This document shows positions 24,503 through 38,011 of a stretch of 64,000 bases of DNA, piece after piece (the stretch's first letter is position 1; every line of letters begins with the position of its first letter). The stretch spans positions 62,001-126,000 of the forward strand of contig SSNU01000061.1 of assembly GCA_012064415.1 (NCBI GenBank), written 5' to 3'. The notes below the pieces were generated by a model, which was not told the DNA's origin, made no database searches, and saw only the letters and a program-made list of their open reading frames with translations. The position numbers and the translations under genes are program-made. Source of the stretch: Gyrodactylus bullatarudis (lineage: Eukaryota; Platyhelminthes; Monogenea; Gyrodactylidea; Gyrodactylidae).

Positions 24503-27500
24503 TTATGTTATTCTGATATCGAATAGTTCCTGCCAAATTTTGAAAGATAGAGAATCCACAAAATAGTCAACTAGACTTGGCAATGGAGACTTTTCAAATA
24601 ATGACTGATAAAATTCAGATTTAGAAATCTTCATGGTCCCGTCCTCCTCTCCAGTGTTTCGGAATAATGCTTTCATCTTAAAGTTCTGGTAAAGAGTTTA
24701 AAAATATTTTTACTTTCAATAGATTAAAATACTAATAACTAACTGTATAGATGTTCTTTTCTGACCATAGGGAAGCAATCTTTTCATCCCAACTCAGTAC
24801 AATGATACCCCTAGTATAAGTTTGACTCATGAGAATGACGAACTTTGACTCCTACAATGATAGAATGAATGCATAAAAATCAATATTTACCGTGCATCTA
24901 CTAATTTAAACTCACATTCAATTGTAAACTGTTCTCTTCAGTTATTTCTAGAGTTTCATTTAATTCGTCATCTGTTGAATTTTCTGAGGAAACGGCTACT
25001 GGACAAGGTTGAATTTTGAAATTATTTGATTTTACAGAACTACAACTGGTTATTCGATCAAGTCCAAAGTTAGAGGAGTCATTGTCTGCCTTTAAAGTTT
25101 CTTTAAAAACATAGGACATGGTTTTAAACTAGGATAAAATGAAAAAATATAAATAAAATTAACGATGAAAAATGATGTGATTTACTTCTTCGTATGTTGG
25201 GTTTTGATTTGTTTCATATTGAAATATATGATAACTGGTTGGATAAGGCTTTTTATCTAAATTTTCTCTATTCGAATCCATGAAACGAAGTTGGATTCTC
25301 TTGACAGCATCGATAATGTTTCCTTTTGAGATAGAAACAAGTTTAAAAATTCTACTATCTGAATTGAAGACATCGTAAGATCCGGCTGATTTCATTAAAC
25401 TCTGGAATAAACAAAATTTATTTATACCAACTGAAAAAAGAAGTTAAGTTAAATAGTAACCTTAATTTCAAATAAAGATATTCTTGGATGGGGAGCAACT
25501 TCCATGTTCAATTTGCTAGAAATAATTTCACTGTTGAATGCATCATTGTGAAAAAGTTTATACCACAGCAAATTATTGTGACAACCAGACATGGTTCTAT
25601 TGATGATATCTTCGAATCTGTTTGCGTAAATAGAGCGTATGCTCAAGAAAGCCTTTATAACTCCTACTTTATGTGATGTCCAGGTGCCAGCATAACTAAT
25701 GATACGACGAAGATCAATCTCGAGATACTTGAAATCTTTTGAGTTGTCAGAGTATTCTATCAAGATAGGTAGAATGAATTCGTTGGTGTTTGATTGCATA
25801 TTGACTCCCAAAGCTTCTAATGGTTTTTCATTTTCATTGGCTTCATTGGATGGAGTAATTCTTTCATAGATGAATTTAACTATTTGGTTGGACAAAGAAT
25901 TCAGAATTGAAGCTTGATTCTTTTTGAAAAAGTTGATCATAAAAACAGGGAATTTTTTGCCGTTCAATAGACAGGAGAGAATTTCGACAACATCACTGAT
26001 AGATATTTTTTCTTCATTAGGCAAAGTTTGCCTCATTTCATTTATCACAGATGAGAAAGATGGCTTAACAGCTATCCATTTGATCGGACTATAAAAGTCT
26101 GAATGATTTGAGTCCTAGTCAGAGAGGAAATAATGAAAAGAATGTTTATGAGAAATTGTCAAGTAGACAACTTACTTTATAATCATTCAAATACGAAAAG
26201 TTTTTCAATTTTGATATCAGATTTTCATTCACTTTATCAAGTTTTGCTTTAGGAAACGTTGTTCGTGCATCTGTGATTATTGAGAAGACATTGATTTTCC
26301 AATTATTTTTCCTCGAGTCTTTCTCATCATGAATTAAGCTTATGACCTGTGATATGGAATAATTTTTCATTGACTTATCAAGAGAATCTAACAGATGAGC
26401 GAATGATGGGACATTTTTCTCGAGTTGAGTTAACTTTTTATCTTTATCTAAATTTTTCAGGAAAATGAGAGATTAGAAGAAAAAATATAACCATAAAAGG
26501 CAAACACTCACAGTATTTTTTAATCTTTGTTTGGTGGGCAATGGAATTGAGGTTGAAGCTTGGGAGGAGAATTTGCTCCAATAGGACATGTTTGCCATGT
26601 GGCCTATAGTTTGTCTCCAGCTCCATACTCTATGTATTGAGTAGAGAAAGAAATTAACAAAATCAATCAATGAGTGATATTAATAAGTAAATAATTTTTA
26701 TTAAATACTCACAGTTATATCATTAACGATTAAACTGTGATTTTCTGCCAAGTAGGAGAATATTTGTTCAGGCCCAAACGAACCATCATCAGATGCTGAA
26801 GAATTTTGAAATTCTACATTTTTTATGTCGGGAAACTTTTGGAAACTTCTCGATAAAAAGCTCTTCGAATAACCAGGATGGTGACGGTATATAACAGAAA
26901 ATTCTTCAAGGAAGTTCAAAACATTAAAATGCTTCTCCCCGTATTCTATCAACAGCCTGGTTATGTACACAATGTATTCTGAGGAAATCTATTCAGGGTT
27001 AATGGGAAATTGAGCAGTGTTAAAATATTGAAATATAGATTTTTTTTCTTACATTGCTCAAGTTTGATTTGGAATCCGAATTGACTTTAAGAATGACGTT
27101 GAGTTGGTTCTGAAATCTGGAATCTTCATTCGCTCTAATTCTTGAATAGTCTGAGAGTGAGATAGAAAATAGTTGGAGAAAATAAAAATAGGCCTTTATC
27201 AGATATCTTACTTTGAGTGTTTGTTAGGTAGGAATGACTGGAATAGGATTTTCTTTCGTTGGACATTCTTTCATTGCGAAGATCTAACGATTTTTGTTTT
27301 ATTGGAGCAGTTCCAAGATAATTTTGTGAACTTTCAAGACTTCTTCCACTAGAGTAAGTCTTCAAAGTCAGTATTGTCTTTTTCTGTTTAGCATATTCTT
27401 TGAGCTCTTTAAAAAAATTAGATTAAAAATAAATTAATTTCAAAAATCTTGAAAATAATAAGTTATTCTTACGAGCAAGATAAATTTCTATGACTCTTAA

Positions 27501-30500
27501 ATGAAAATCATAGGCGAAAGAATTCATATGGGTGTAATCGCAAAGTCGAGAAGCCTCTTCCCATTTTACATTGTGTCTAGAAAATGTATAAAGTTTTGAG
27601 GATTTCGAGCTCTCATGGCAAAAATTGAGTACGCGGGCATTTTCGAAATTCGTGGTGAATCTATTGTCAGAGCATAAGGCCAAACAGCATACAGCTTCAG
27701 ATAGTGGTCCTGTTGATAGACTCTGTGATGAGCGCCAATTAAACCGATCTAATTCGATTGCTAAAAGTTGTACGAACAAGTATGACCCTCTAGCAAAAAC
27801 CTTGAGGGAAGAAATAATGAAAAAAGTTTAACCGATTAGCTATATTTGTGAAAATGAGCTTACCTCAATAAAGTGTAAGCCATCAAGAGTTATATTCTTA
27901 AAGAGGAAGGCATACGGTAAGTTTGCAGATTGTGAATTCAATCTTTGCGAGCTAGAGAAATTCTTTTTACTCTGGTTGATAAAGGATTCACGAATATTTT
28001 CCAAGTTTACATTTGTAAATATGACACTGAAACCAACTTTCTTTTGTAGATAAGTTAGATATTCACAAAAAAAGACTGATAAAAATTTATTCACTAGCTG
28101 AGACCTGCAAACAATTGAAGAGGATTCTTTTTTGCTCGAACTGGAACAAAGAATAGAAATGTATTAAACGTATTTGAATTTTTGACTAAATCATTCACTA
28201 ACTTGAGATTTTTGGTTTTGTCTTGGGTAAAAACCTCTTGACCTTTACAACAACAAGTCAAGCACTCCTGATTGATGATATTGGCAATATCTTGTCTACA
28301 TTTGGCACAAAACAAAAGAGGGGTACAAATAGTGTGCAAGTGGCGGGTGTAACTTTTGACAATGGACCAATTCTTCTTGAAGTAATCCTTACTCTTTATT
28401 TAATAAAGTATGAGTAAGATTCATTAAGAAAAATTGGCAAATAAGCTTGCTTACTCTCTCATTAGGATCAGTAGGAAGTTTCGAATCTTTTGGGGATTTC
28501 TTTGAGTCAGCCATTAAACGACCAATTGGATCAACTAGATTTTTCAAACTCTCAGCATATCTCTTATCATTAGCGTAAATCCTCGAAGCCTGATTAGCAT
28601 GACAAAGAACTTTATTGGATTCGTTTTCGATTTTTCCTAAACTCGGTATGATGTTACACTCTTGATAAATTCGATAATATTGATATTCGTTGTCAGCAAT
28701 ATTTGTTTGAGATTGAACAACATTAGGACGTTTCAAGCCAAAGTCCATAATTCGATCGAGAAATTTGTTTCTAGTCTTTGAGGCATCTGCATCAAAAGTT
28801 GAAACCTTTTGGGTCTGAGGAATATTCGTTTGTAATGTTTGTTTGACATCCTCAGGAAATTCTGATGATCCAAGTAGATTTAGGATTTTTGCGGAGGAAG
28901 TGAATTCTTTGGATTGAGTGTTATTTTTTTGTAAACGGGTTATATTGTTACTAATTCTCCTTGATAAAACTTTAGAAAGTCCAGAGAATAGACCAAGCTT
29001 TTCACTACAAATCTCAGAGATGAAAAGATACCGAGAGTGATACCATGTCATGAAATGGTCAACTTTCTGGAATAGTCCGACATATTCATCCCTAGTCCAG
29101 TTGTAGGTGAAAATGGAAATTTTCGCATTTGTTATTTGAACAAGACAAAATTTATTTCTAGGAATGTTAATATCTTCACTTTTCAATTTTTCCATCAGGG
29201 ATATTCCATCAATGTGACAGAGATTCAATTTATGATCTTGATTGTACTCAAAGCTGTCAAATTTCACAAGATTACTATTACGGGTTGGCCTGAATTTAAA
29301 GTGCATGGAAGGAAATCTAGTTGGAACAATGCAGTTTGGTTTATCTGCCAAAAGAAATGAGCAAATTAAAATTCAGAATTAGTAAAAAACACAATTCAGA
29401 TGATGGTATATGAATATAATATAATAGAGGACTCACTTTTATTTGGTACATTGTTCCTGAGGCAAACAATGATCTTCATATTTGATCCGTTATTTACTTT
29501 ACATTCATTAAAGAGGCTATCGAGATCTTGAAAGACTTTCTTGTTACTTACAAGATTGCATATGATTTGAAAGTCAACATTGTTATTATTCGTAATAGAT
29601 TCGGATGGGTCATCACTTGACTTGCCGTGATTGAAAAATTTGGCAACATTATCGATTAGACCTTTGATAAAGCGTTTATCCGATATGGATAAATTGAATC
29701 CGGATGACTCTTTAAGTCGAACTGAAGGAATATCCGAAAGACGAATGCTCTGAAGGAACTGTATCAAGTCGCAATTTTCGCACAAATCGTTCTTGTTCAA
29801 AATTCTCTCAGGGCCAAGAAAGAAATATTCCAGAATCAAATCAATAAGACTATGTTGAATAGAATCTCGAATATTCGCCTCCAGATGAGTCAGATCGCAT
29901 TCCCCTTTGGTGGAGATAGAAACTTTTAATTTTAATTCTTCCTTGTCGAATGAAGGCAAATAAATCCATTTGAAGAGATTCTCATAAAGATGTTTTGATG
30001 GCTTCTCGTTAATCCTTGGAATGAACTCATTGCATTGAAATTTCTCGTCCAATTTGTTGACGATGGATATGGTCACAACCGATATTGCATAATTCTGATT
30101 ACGATGTATATAGAGATAGGTTTGTGGATTATCAAGAAACCTTTCCAGTTTGGTTTCAATCAAGTAAAGGGACATGTTTTGTTTTAGATACAAGCAAAAT
30201 GATAACAAAAGACCATAGTTAGAATTTCCATAGGAAAGAAGAGAATCTGGCAGGTTGACATGAAAAGATTTCCAAGTTGTGGAATTTTGAGAGAGTAAAA
30301 AATCGAAATCATAATCGTACAATTTCATGCAAGGATTTCTTGATAGTGACTCACACAGACAGCTGAGAGTTAACATTTCCAGTTTATTCTTGAATGCATT
30401 TATCATGGAGTTGAGAAATAATCTCGAGGGCTTTTTCAGGCCATAGATATCAATCTGTAGGACTTCCTGGTATGAATGGATATCCTTGAAATAGTAATGG

Positions 30501-33500
30501 AATTCTAGAAGTTTCAAGTTCAAATTGGGCGAGAGAATCTTCTCAATAGTTTTTTCTCTCATAATCATGTAGTAAATATTTTTAATCGGCTCTATTGTCT
30601 CAAGAGACTTTGAATCAATATCTTTTCTGTGAACATCCTTACTGGATTCCGATTCTGTTTCAATGAGAATAAAAGTGTTTTTCGAATCAATCAAGGGCAT
30701 ATTCTTCAACTGATTTGACAATTTTGGGATTATTTTCATTCTCATTTCATTAGAAATTGCTGGATTTGAGTTGGCGAGACGACTATGAATGGGAATTATA
30801 ATTGATATTTGAAGCTCACAAGCAAACTCTCCTGGTTGAAAATTGGTTTGGAAACGAGTTAGAGTCAGGTCACTTTTATGATCATGAATGGAGTATGCAT
30901 TTTTTCTTTTAGAATTTTTCAATGTATTAGATGATAAATCTGGGTTTAACAGTTCATCAAATGTCATTTCTTGTTGCATTTTTTGAAGAAGAATCATTTG
31001 ATTAACCCGATGGAAAAGTAACTTGATTTCCTTAATAAAATTTTCAAACAGTTTGCAAAAGAAGCAATTCTTTTTTACATTGGCAAGCGTGTCTTTTAAA
31101 TTAATAAAGAGTATCTCAACAGAGATGGAAGAAAATTCCACAATAAACCAAAAGTCTAGATCAAACAAGGAAATCTTTTCCTCGACTGATAGAGGTTCTT
31201 TCATCCCTGGCATTTTATTCGAGCTAGTTTCGAGGTCCTTTGAAATTGAATTTGCTTTTTTCATTTTTTTGTCTAGCGAAGGCAATGACATAGTTCTTCT
31301 GATAGAGATTAACTTTTCTGACTTTAACTTTAGACAAAAGTAATCACCAATTTCCTCAAAGTAGTAAGACAAATTGTCTTTAAGAGATAACTTTCGAAAT
31401 TCATTCAAGAGTATCTTATTAGTATGTTCATCATTTTTCACGAGATTCATTGGAATAATTTCAGTTCTGACGTAACACTGACACCATTTCTTTGAACTGA
31501 TGGGTTTCAATTGTAAGGTTTTTGACAACTTTTCTTTCCTGATAATTCCATCGAATAAAGTTACAGCTATCTGCGTGTTTTGAATATGATTGGCGATAAA
31601 GTCCATTTTTGGTTCAGATAAAGAGTCGAATTGAGCAATTATTTTGCAAATTTCAGTACTAATCATCATGTTTATGGATATATTCGTCCAAATAAGAAAT
31701 ATAATTTGATATTCACTTATTAAACAATCATAGTTATCCAAAATAAAATTAGGATTATATTCTTGAATACTAATTAAGAATTCGGAAATAACATTATTGA
31801 CAGGATCTTTTACCATTGATAAACAGGTTTTAGTGGCTACCTCAGCATCAAAATATGAATACTTGAAATCATTCCGAGCAGGAATCTCACCAAATGGATC
31901 ATCAGAGGAGCTGCTTTCGTTTTCATCGAAATCTTGTATTTCATCTGGTTCATCATAAAAGTCATTTGTATTCATTACTTCCTGGGACGTAGAGAAGGAG
32001 AATTGTTCAGGCTTCACCTTGTAAATCATGGGTATCAAATTCAACTTGATGCTCAATAAATCTAAATCTATATTGTTTCCTTTTATGGTGTTGGTTTTTT
32101 CAATGAGATTAAATAGACAAAAATTTATCTCACCAAAGGGAGATTGAAAAATAATTTCGTCATCATAGTAAACTGAGTATTTGAGAGATAGGAAAAATGG
32201 CGTGTCCTGATCAGGCTCGGCACTTTCTCGGAATATTTTCCCATTGAAAATGTAGTTTCCATCAAAATCATCCAGAGTTATACAGAATCTCAAGAGAATT
32301 CTCTTTAGGACATCCTCGAATTTTTTGGAACTTCTAAAGCATTCATTACGATCCAGACATTTTAACTGGGGAAGGGAAAATCTATGACTGAAAAGAGATG
32401 ACTTTTCATCATCCTTTAGGAAAGAGGAATCCAAAAGCTTCCGATTGTAGCACCCGTTAATAAGGGCATAATCTTTGCATTCAATTAATATCGGTTCTAG
32501 ATGTAAGAGGATACCTTCCTTAAACAGAACCAACTTTACGTATTCTGAAGGGACAGGCAGCCTTTTTATCAATCCGTTTTGTATAGATAGAAAGTAACAA
32601 AACTTTGACTTTTCCATGAGCACTGCTATAGTTGAGACGATTTTTTTCCAAATCTGCGAAAGCTCATTTGCAAATTTTATATTTCCTTTGGATGAGTCTG
32701 TATAAACTTGAGGTTGCTGTAGAAATTCTTTTGATTCATCAATTTCAGAAAAGGGTTCAACAATATTCTCCAAGAGTACATTTTCAGGTTTCTTGTAAGT
32801 CCAATGGTCCACAAGTATAAAGGATAAATATGTTCTGGTACAAGATGTAATAAGAACAGGAAAAGAGTTTTTCCTTGTTAGTCTTATTATTTTTTGTAGA
32901 GAATTCAAATCTTTCGGAATGAATAAAAGAGTGACAGGACTTTGTTTTGCAGCATTTTTTTCAGGGTAAATGGAATAACACTGCCATGATATTTCCAGAT
33001 TCTCATCCCCAAAATATTCCTTATTCAAAGTTGATTGTTCAAGGGAAGTGAGGACAATTTCAATGGTCTCCTGTGAGTGAATGCAAGTGAAGAAGCAGTC
33101 GAGAAACTTTTCATTGCAATGAATTTTTTCAAAAATTAATGGAAAATCTATAGAAACATATGGAGAAAGGCTGAGAATATTCAAAAGGTTAAAGCTAATT
33201 AGATCGATTTCTTGAATAATTTGAGACTCCTTTTTAATCACCTTATCCGAATGAAACAGCTCCATTTTTAAGGGAATGAATTCAATTGTTCTCAATGTTT
33301 CCAAAGAAATATAAGAGGAAATTGAATTACGATCTAAATTGAAAATTGCTTCAATTAGTGATAGATAATCTTTTTTGTACCAGTATTTTGTTTCCGGGGA
33401 ACAATCCAAAATGTGTCCATCTTTAGGTTCAATCCAAATTTCAGTCATGATATTGATCTGATTTTCTGGATAAGTTAGTTTCTCATAAGCTTCTTCGAGG

Positions 33501-36127
33501 TTACAAGAGACGAGATCATTAATTTGATTGAATAATATATTGACTTCTTTAATGTTTTCAGTAACAACTTTGTTGGGAAATATATTAATACTTTTACTTA
33601 GAGGATACATGATATATTGTATGAGGGCTTTTCCAGAATTACTTTTATCGGAAATTGAGACAAAATTCTGCTCAATTGCAAGAGTTATAAAACCAGGCTG
33701 TGGACCAACTTTGGCAATATGAAAACCCTCTTGAAGACGCATGTTAAGCAAGGTTAGAAAAATAATTTCAGCACAAGATTTGTCAATTTTTGTAGGATAA
33801 AATGCATAGATTTTCTTCTTGTTGTAAAGATGATCGTTGATTATACTGAATGAATAGTCGTTGTTCAATAAAAATATTTCCGAAGTCAGATTTGTCTTAT
33901 GATTCTCCCTTTTCCAGTGATTTTTCTTTGATTTCTGTTTTAAATGACTGCTATTTTCGAGTAAAAGGTAATCCAGTCTAGAATTGAAGAGGAAACAACA
34001 AGGAGAGTCCTCCCAATCTCTCTGAAGAGGTGGAATGTGAGACTTTTCACTAAAAACTTGTGAAGATCCTGATTTATGACGAGATTTTGGCAATACTTGT
34101 ATTCCTCTACAGGAAAATTTCAACTCTTTCAAAAGATTCTTCAATGTTCGAAATGTATTGATTTTAATATAGGAAGGTGTTTCAGGGAAAAAAAGTATCT
34201 TGAATTTTATGTAAGGTATCTTTGTCATAATAACTATGAAGCAAAAGTGGTCACACCTCTCAGCCATGACATCGAAAAATTTGACATAGATTTGATTCTC
34301 TACTAGAATTAAGGTTGACCATGTCTCGAAGATTGATCGAATTTTATTCAACGATTGTCTGCATGATATTGAAGCTGTATGTCGTTTTCCATCAAGAGGA
34401 AGAAATAGGTTATTTGGCAAAGGAGAGTCGTGCTCCATTAATGAATGAATATTGAAATACTCAAACCATTTCGATAAGGAATCTGATTTTCTTTCAAAAA
34501 AGTAGCTCCAAAATTCGAAAAATTTTCTGTAAAATGTAGGCTGATTTTCTTTTTGGCTAAAGTTTGGAACTATTGATATTTTATTGTCATATGTTGGCAT
34601 CAGCTGAAATAATGATTTTGTCAAATAATTATGAAAATCATTACAATGATTAATATCCATGTCGAATTTAAACCGGGAAACATGTTCAATGTTCGAATCA
34701 ATCTCATTAATTTTTGAAAAGAAATTGACAAAATTTTTCATCATTGACTGACAATCTGCTCTTTCAGTTTCATCTTGGATGAATTGATTCAAGAAATGAC
34801 TTTGTCCTCTTATAGATTGAACAACAAAGGTGTTTTGAGAACTCAGATGAACAATACATTCGTTTTCACACTTTAAAGAGTATATTCTTCCATCTTTCTG
34901 ATAAAAACCATTATCCATTAGGCTTGCGATTAAATGAATATTTATATTTTCAAATGAGCCTTTGAGATTTTTAAAGTTGATTTTGTCATTCTGCAGGAGT
35001 CCAATGATCTTGTAGATGAAATCAACATTTGGTTTCCAATTAAGCCTGAGTATAACTCTAAATATAGGCTTATCATCATGATGAGAAAAATATGAAATGT
35101 CCTCAAGAATATATCCTTCCTTTAAGCGACTTGCAACCAGAGTATTCATTGAACACCTAATGAATTTTGCGAATATCTGAACTTCATCATAGTACTTTGT
35201 TTTGTATAGCTGAAATTTATCACCAAACAAATTTTCACAGATAGTCAACTTTTTCTCATCATTTAGATTGGATAAATCACTTTGATTTATGGTACAGCCC
35301 GAAGTCGATTTTGAGATAAACTCGAAAATTTCATCATAATGAATATTATCGTAGTCATAATTGAAATTATTGAGGGGGCATGAAAATCTCTGAGTGAAAA
35401 TGAAACTGCAAGATATTTGTTCATTTTTCAAGTAGCTAAGACTTATTTCAACTTCATCCAAATTATTTGAATAGCAGCAACAACCATCAGTTAAAATCAC
35501 TAGTGAAGACTTGATTCTTTTAGGAAACAACAAACTAAGAGTGATGCTTCCGTGTTTTATAAGAGTATTTAACGTTATGTTATGATTACTCGATTTTTTT
35601 TCTATTTCTGTCTCTTCAGTGTTATAGAGTGTAACGAGGATCTTTTGAATAATCTTAGGTTTGTCAGCAACGTTTAAGATGATATTATTTATGACGGTCT
35701 TGCATCTAGACGTTCCATAAACAATAATAACTGATAGAAAAACTTTAATGTTTTCATAGAATGTTAAACACTCGAGTAATGATGAGATACAACTAGTTAT
35801 TTGTTTTACAGGAGATTGAAGATTTTTTGCAGAATATGTCATCATTAAATTTTGATCAATGACAAAACAGAACTTTTGATATGTATCAAAATATCTGACT
35901 TCAGTATATTTGGATATAAACTCGTTTTTTGGCAGTTCATCGGAAATACGAAGGTGCTTCCAATCAAATAATTGTAAATCAGATAAATTCTGACTCAAAG
36001 TTGAATCTTCAATAGTAGAAAATGGTTTGTATAACATTGTTAACCACCATTGAAGCCTTGAAAATCTACTAATTTGGCTGCCGGACTCATTATAAATGAT
36101 TGCCTTTTTGAGGCAAGAATCTTTCAT
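24503..36127 (-). CDS. SZT2: SZT2 (KICSTOR complex subunit) homologue
   Basis: SZT2 is the large scaffold of KICSTOR, which tethers GATOR1 at the lysosome and restrains mTORC1 when amino acids are scarce. The first exon is one open frame of 2,243 codons (36127-29396). It contains an N-terminal von Willebrand A-like region with FCFVIDQNLMM, then LVILTDGCCCYSNN and ISCSFIF, which line up with the human SZT2 N-terminal region. About a dozen shorter exons separated by small introns follow to the stop at 24503-24505; the last exon starts near 24676. The estimated total, about 3,600 residues, is close to the human length (about 3,430). Most of the middle is diverged. The start lies 141 bp from the divergent kinase start. 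The VWA region and overall architecture make the call good; C-terminal exon borders are approximate. Confidence 0.85.
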
Positions 36128-36268
36128 TTGAATAATATGATGATAGAAACAAAATTGGTTGGAGTTGTTATTTTTATTTAAATAAGAAATTCTGGGAATT
36201 TAAAATTGTAAGCAAATAATACGAATTAAAGCAATAAATTAAAGTTAACTTTTTATTCAAGCTCAAGC

Positions 36269-38011
36269 ATGTGTGATGTTGATTTTGAAATTGAACAGCA
36301 AGTTTTCAAACGATATCAAATTCTTAAAAGACTTGGGAAAGGAGTGAGACCTACATATTGATTTTAAGGCCTACGGAATTGTTTGGAAAGCAATTCACAA
36401 AAAAAGTGGGAGAACTGTTGCCCTTAAAAAAATTTTTGATGCCTTCAGAAATCAGACTGATGCACAAAGAACATACAGAGAGGTAGCCTTTCTGCAAGAG
36501 TTTTCATCGCATCCAAACATCATAAGGCTTTTAAATGTTATTAAAGCTGAAAACGATAAGGATATTTATCTAGTCTTTCAATTCATGGGTAAATTATTAT
36601 AAAATTTATTAAACTAGAAACTGATCTACATAATGTTATCAAGAGGGGAAATATCCTCAAAGAGGTTCATAAAGTTTACATAACCTATCAACTTATAAAA
36701 GCAATAAAATACATTCATTCTGGAAACGTCATTCATAGAGATCTGAAAGTAAATGTATATTTCTAAGGAGCCTTTAGCCCTCAAATATTCTCCTAGATTC
36801 TGAGTGCAATGTTAAAATATGCGATTTTGGTCTAACTAGATCTCTTTCCTTACCTAATGACGAGAGAAAGCTTCAAGATGATTCAAATCAAGAACTCACT
36901 GAATATGTTGCTACACGATGGTACCGAGCTCCTGAAATTCTACTTTCATCTCATTTTTATACAAAAGGCATTGATATGTGGAGTCTTGGTTGCATAATTG
37001 GTGAAATGTACTTAGGTAAACCATTATTTCCTGGTACATCAACAATAAACCAATTAGAAAAAATTCTCACAACTTTGCCACGGAAAAAAAATTTAAGTAA
37101 ATACTAATTATATATTTTATTATTTAATTTAGATTTTAAATGTTGGAACTCTGACTATGGAAGCTCCATATTGGAAAAAGCATTCAAAAAGTTAGTGGAT
37201 AATTTTATTTTTTAGCACAAGACCCAGTACAAAACTTGAAGATATTTTTCCTAACAAAATATCCCCAGAAGCAATTGATTTGCTTGATAATTTACTTTTA
37301 CTGGATCCTGCAACCAGATTAACAGCTGAAAGAGCAATTTGTCACCATTATTTGTCTGAGTAAGAAGTTCATTTCATAGTTCTCAAACATTCTATTGATT
37401 TCTAACGAAAATAAATTACTCAATCAAGAATAATAACAAAATTAAATATTATTCTAATGTATTATTATAATTTCAGTTTCCATGATGTTAAGAACGAGCC
37501 GATTCTGGAACAGGACATAATTCTTTCGATATCAGATGATAATAAGCTATCGGTTGCTGAGTATAGACGTCGTCTCTATGATGTGAGGCCCATTTTACTC
37601 AGATTATCGTTAAAATAATAATTATTTCTTGCTTTGCAGATGATAAGAGAAAAGAAAAATGAAAGAAAAATTCGAAAAAATACCATAGCTTTTGATAACT
37701 CCATGAAAATTATTGAAAAGAAATCAGAGGTTAGGAATCGCTATTGTGAAAAACCCCCATTAAGTAGCAACACCAGTTACTATAACGAAATTAGAAAGAA
37801 ATATTCTGAACAAGAAAATGGTAAATTTGGCTCAATTATAATCTGTAATTTAGAATTTACTTGTGATCCAGATCAACTTTCGAGGGTAGGCTTTTGATCA
37901 TATGATAAATTTTAGCCTATTAAGGTGCTCGAGACTTTATCTCAATTTTCAGCCCAATCTGATCAAGATAACGCCTATAAAGTAAATATTAGTAGTAGTA
38001 AGTTTTTATAA
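36269..38011 (+). CDS. MAPK15: MAPK15 / ERK7-like protein kinase
   Basis: This is an atypical MAP kinase, known elsewhere for roles in ciliogenesis and autophagy. Motifs in order: glycine loop LGKGAYG, ATP lysine VALKKI, catalytic HRDLKPSN, DFG in KICDFGLTR, activation loop with the dual-phosphorylation TEY ([15 protein letters not shown]), and [10 protein letters not shown]. Introns are 36344-36368 (25 bp, splitting the glycine loop), 36589-36617 (29), 36749-36777 (29), 37097-37132 (36), 37191-37215 (25), 37360-37476 (117), 37583-37639 (57) and possibly 37886-37915 (30). The basic tail after the kinase domain is short compared with human MAPK15. If the last intron is not used, the protein stops at 37897. 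The glycine-rich, catalytic and TEY motifs are all intact, so an active kinase is expected. Confidence 0.88.

Noticed and set aside
29396..36127. Open frames on the plus strand inside the SZT2 exon (for example near 31023, 32632, 33528 and 34076).
   Set aside because: They are antisense shadows of a long conserved coding exon and have no motifs.
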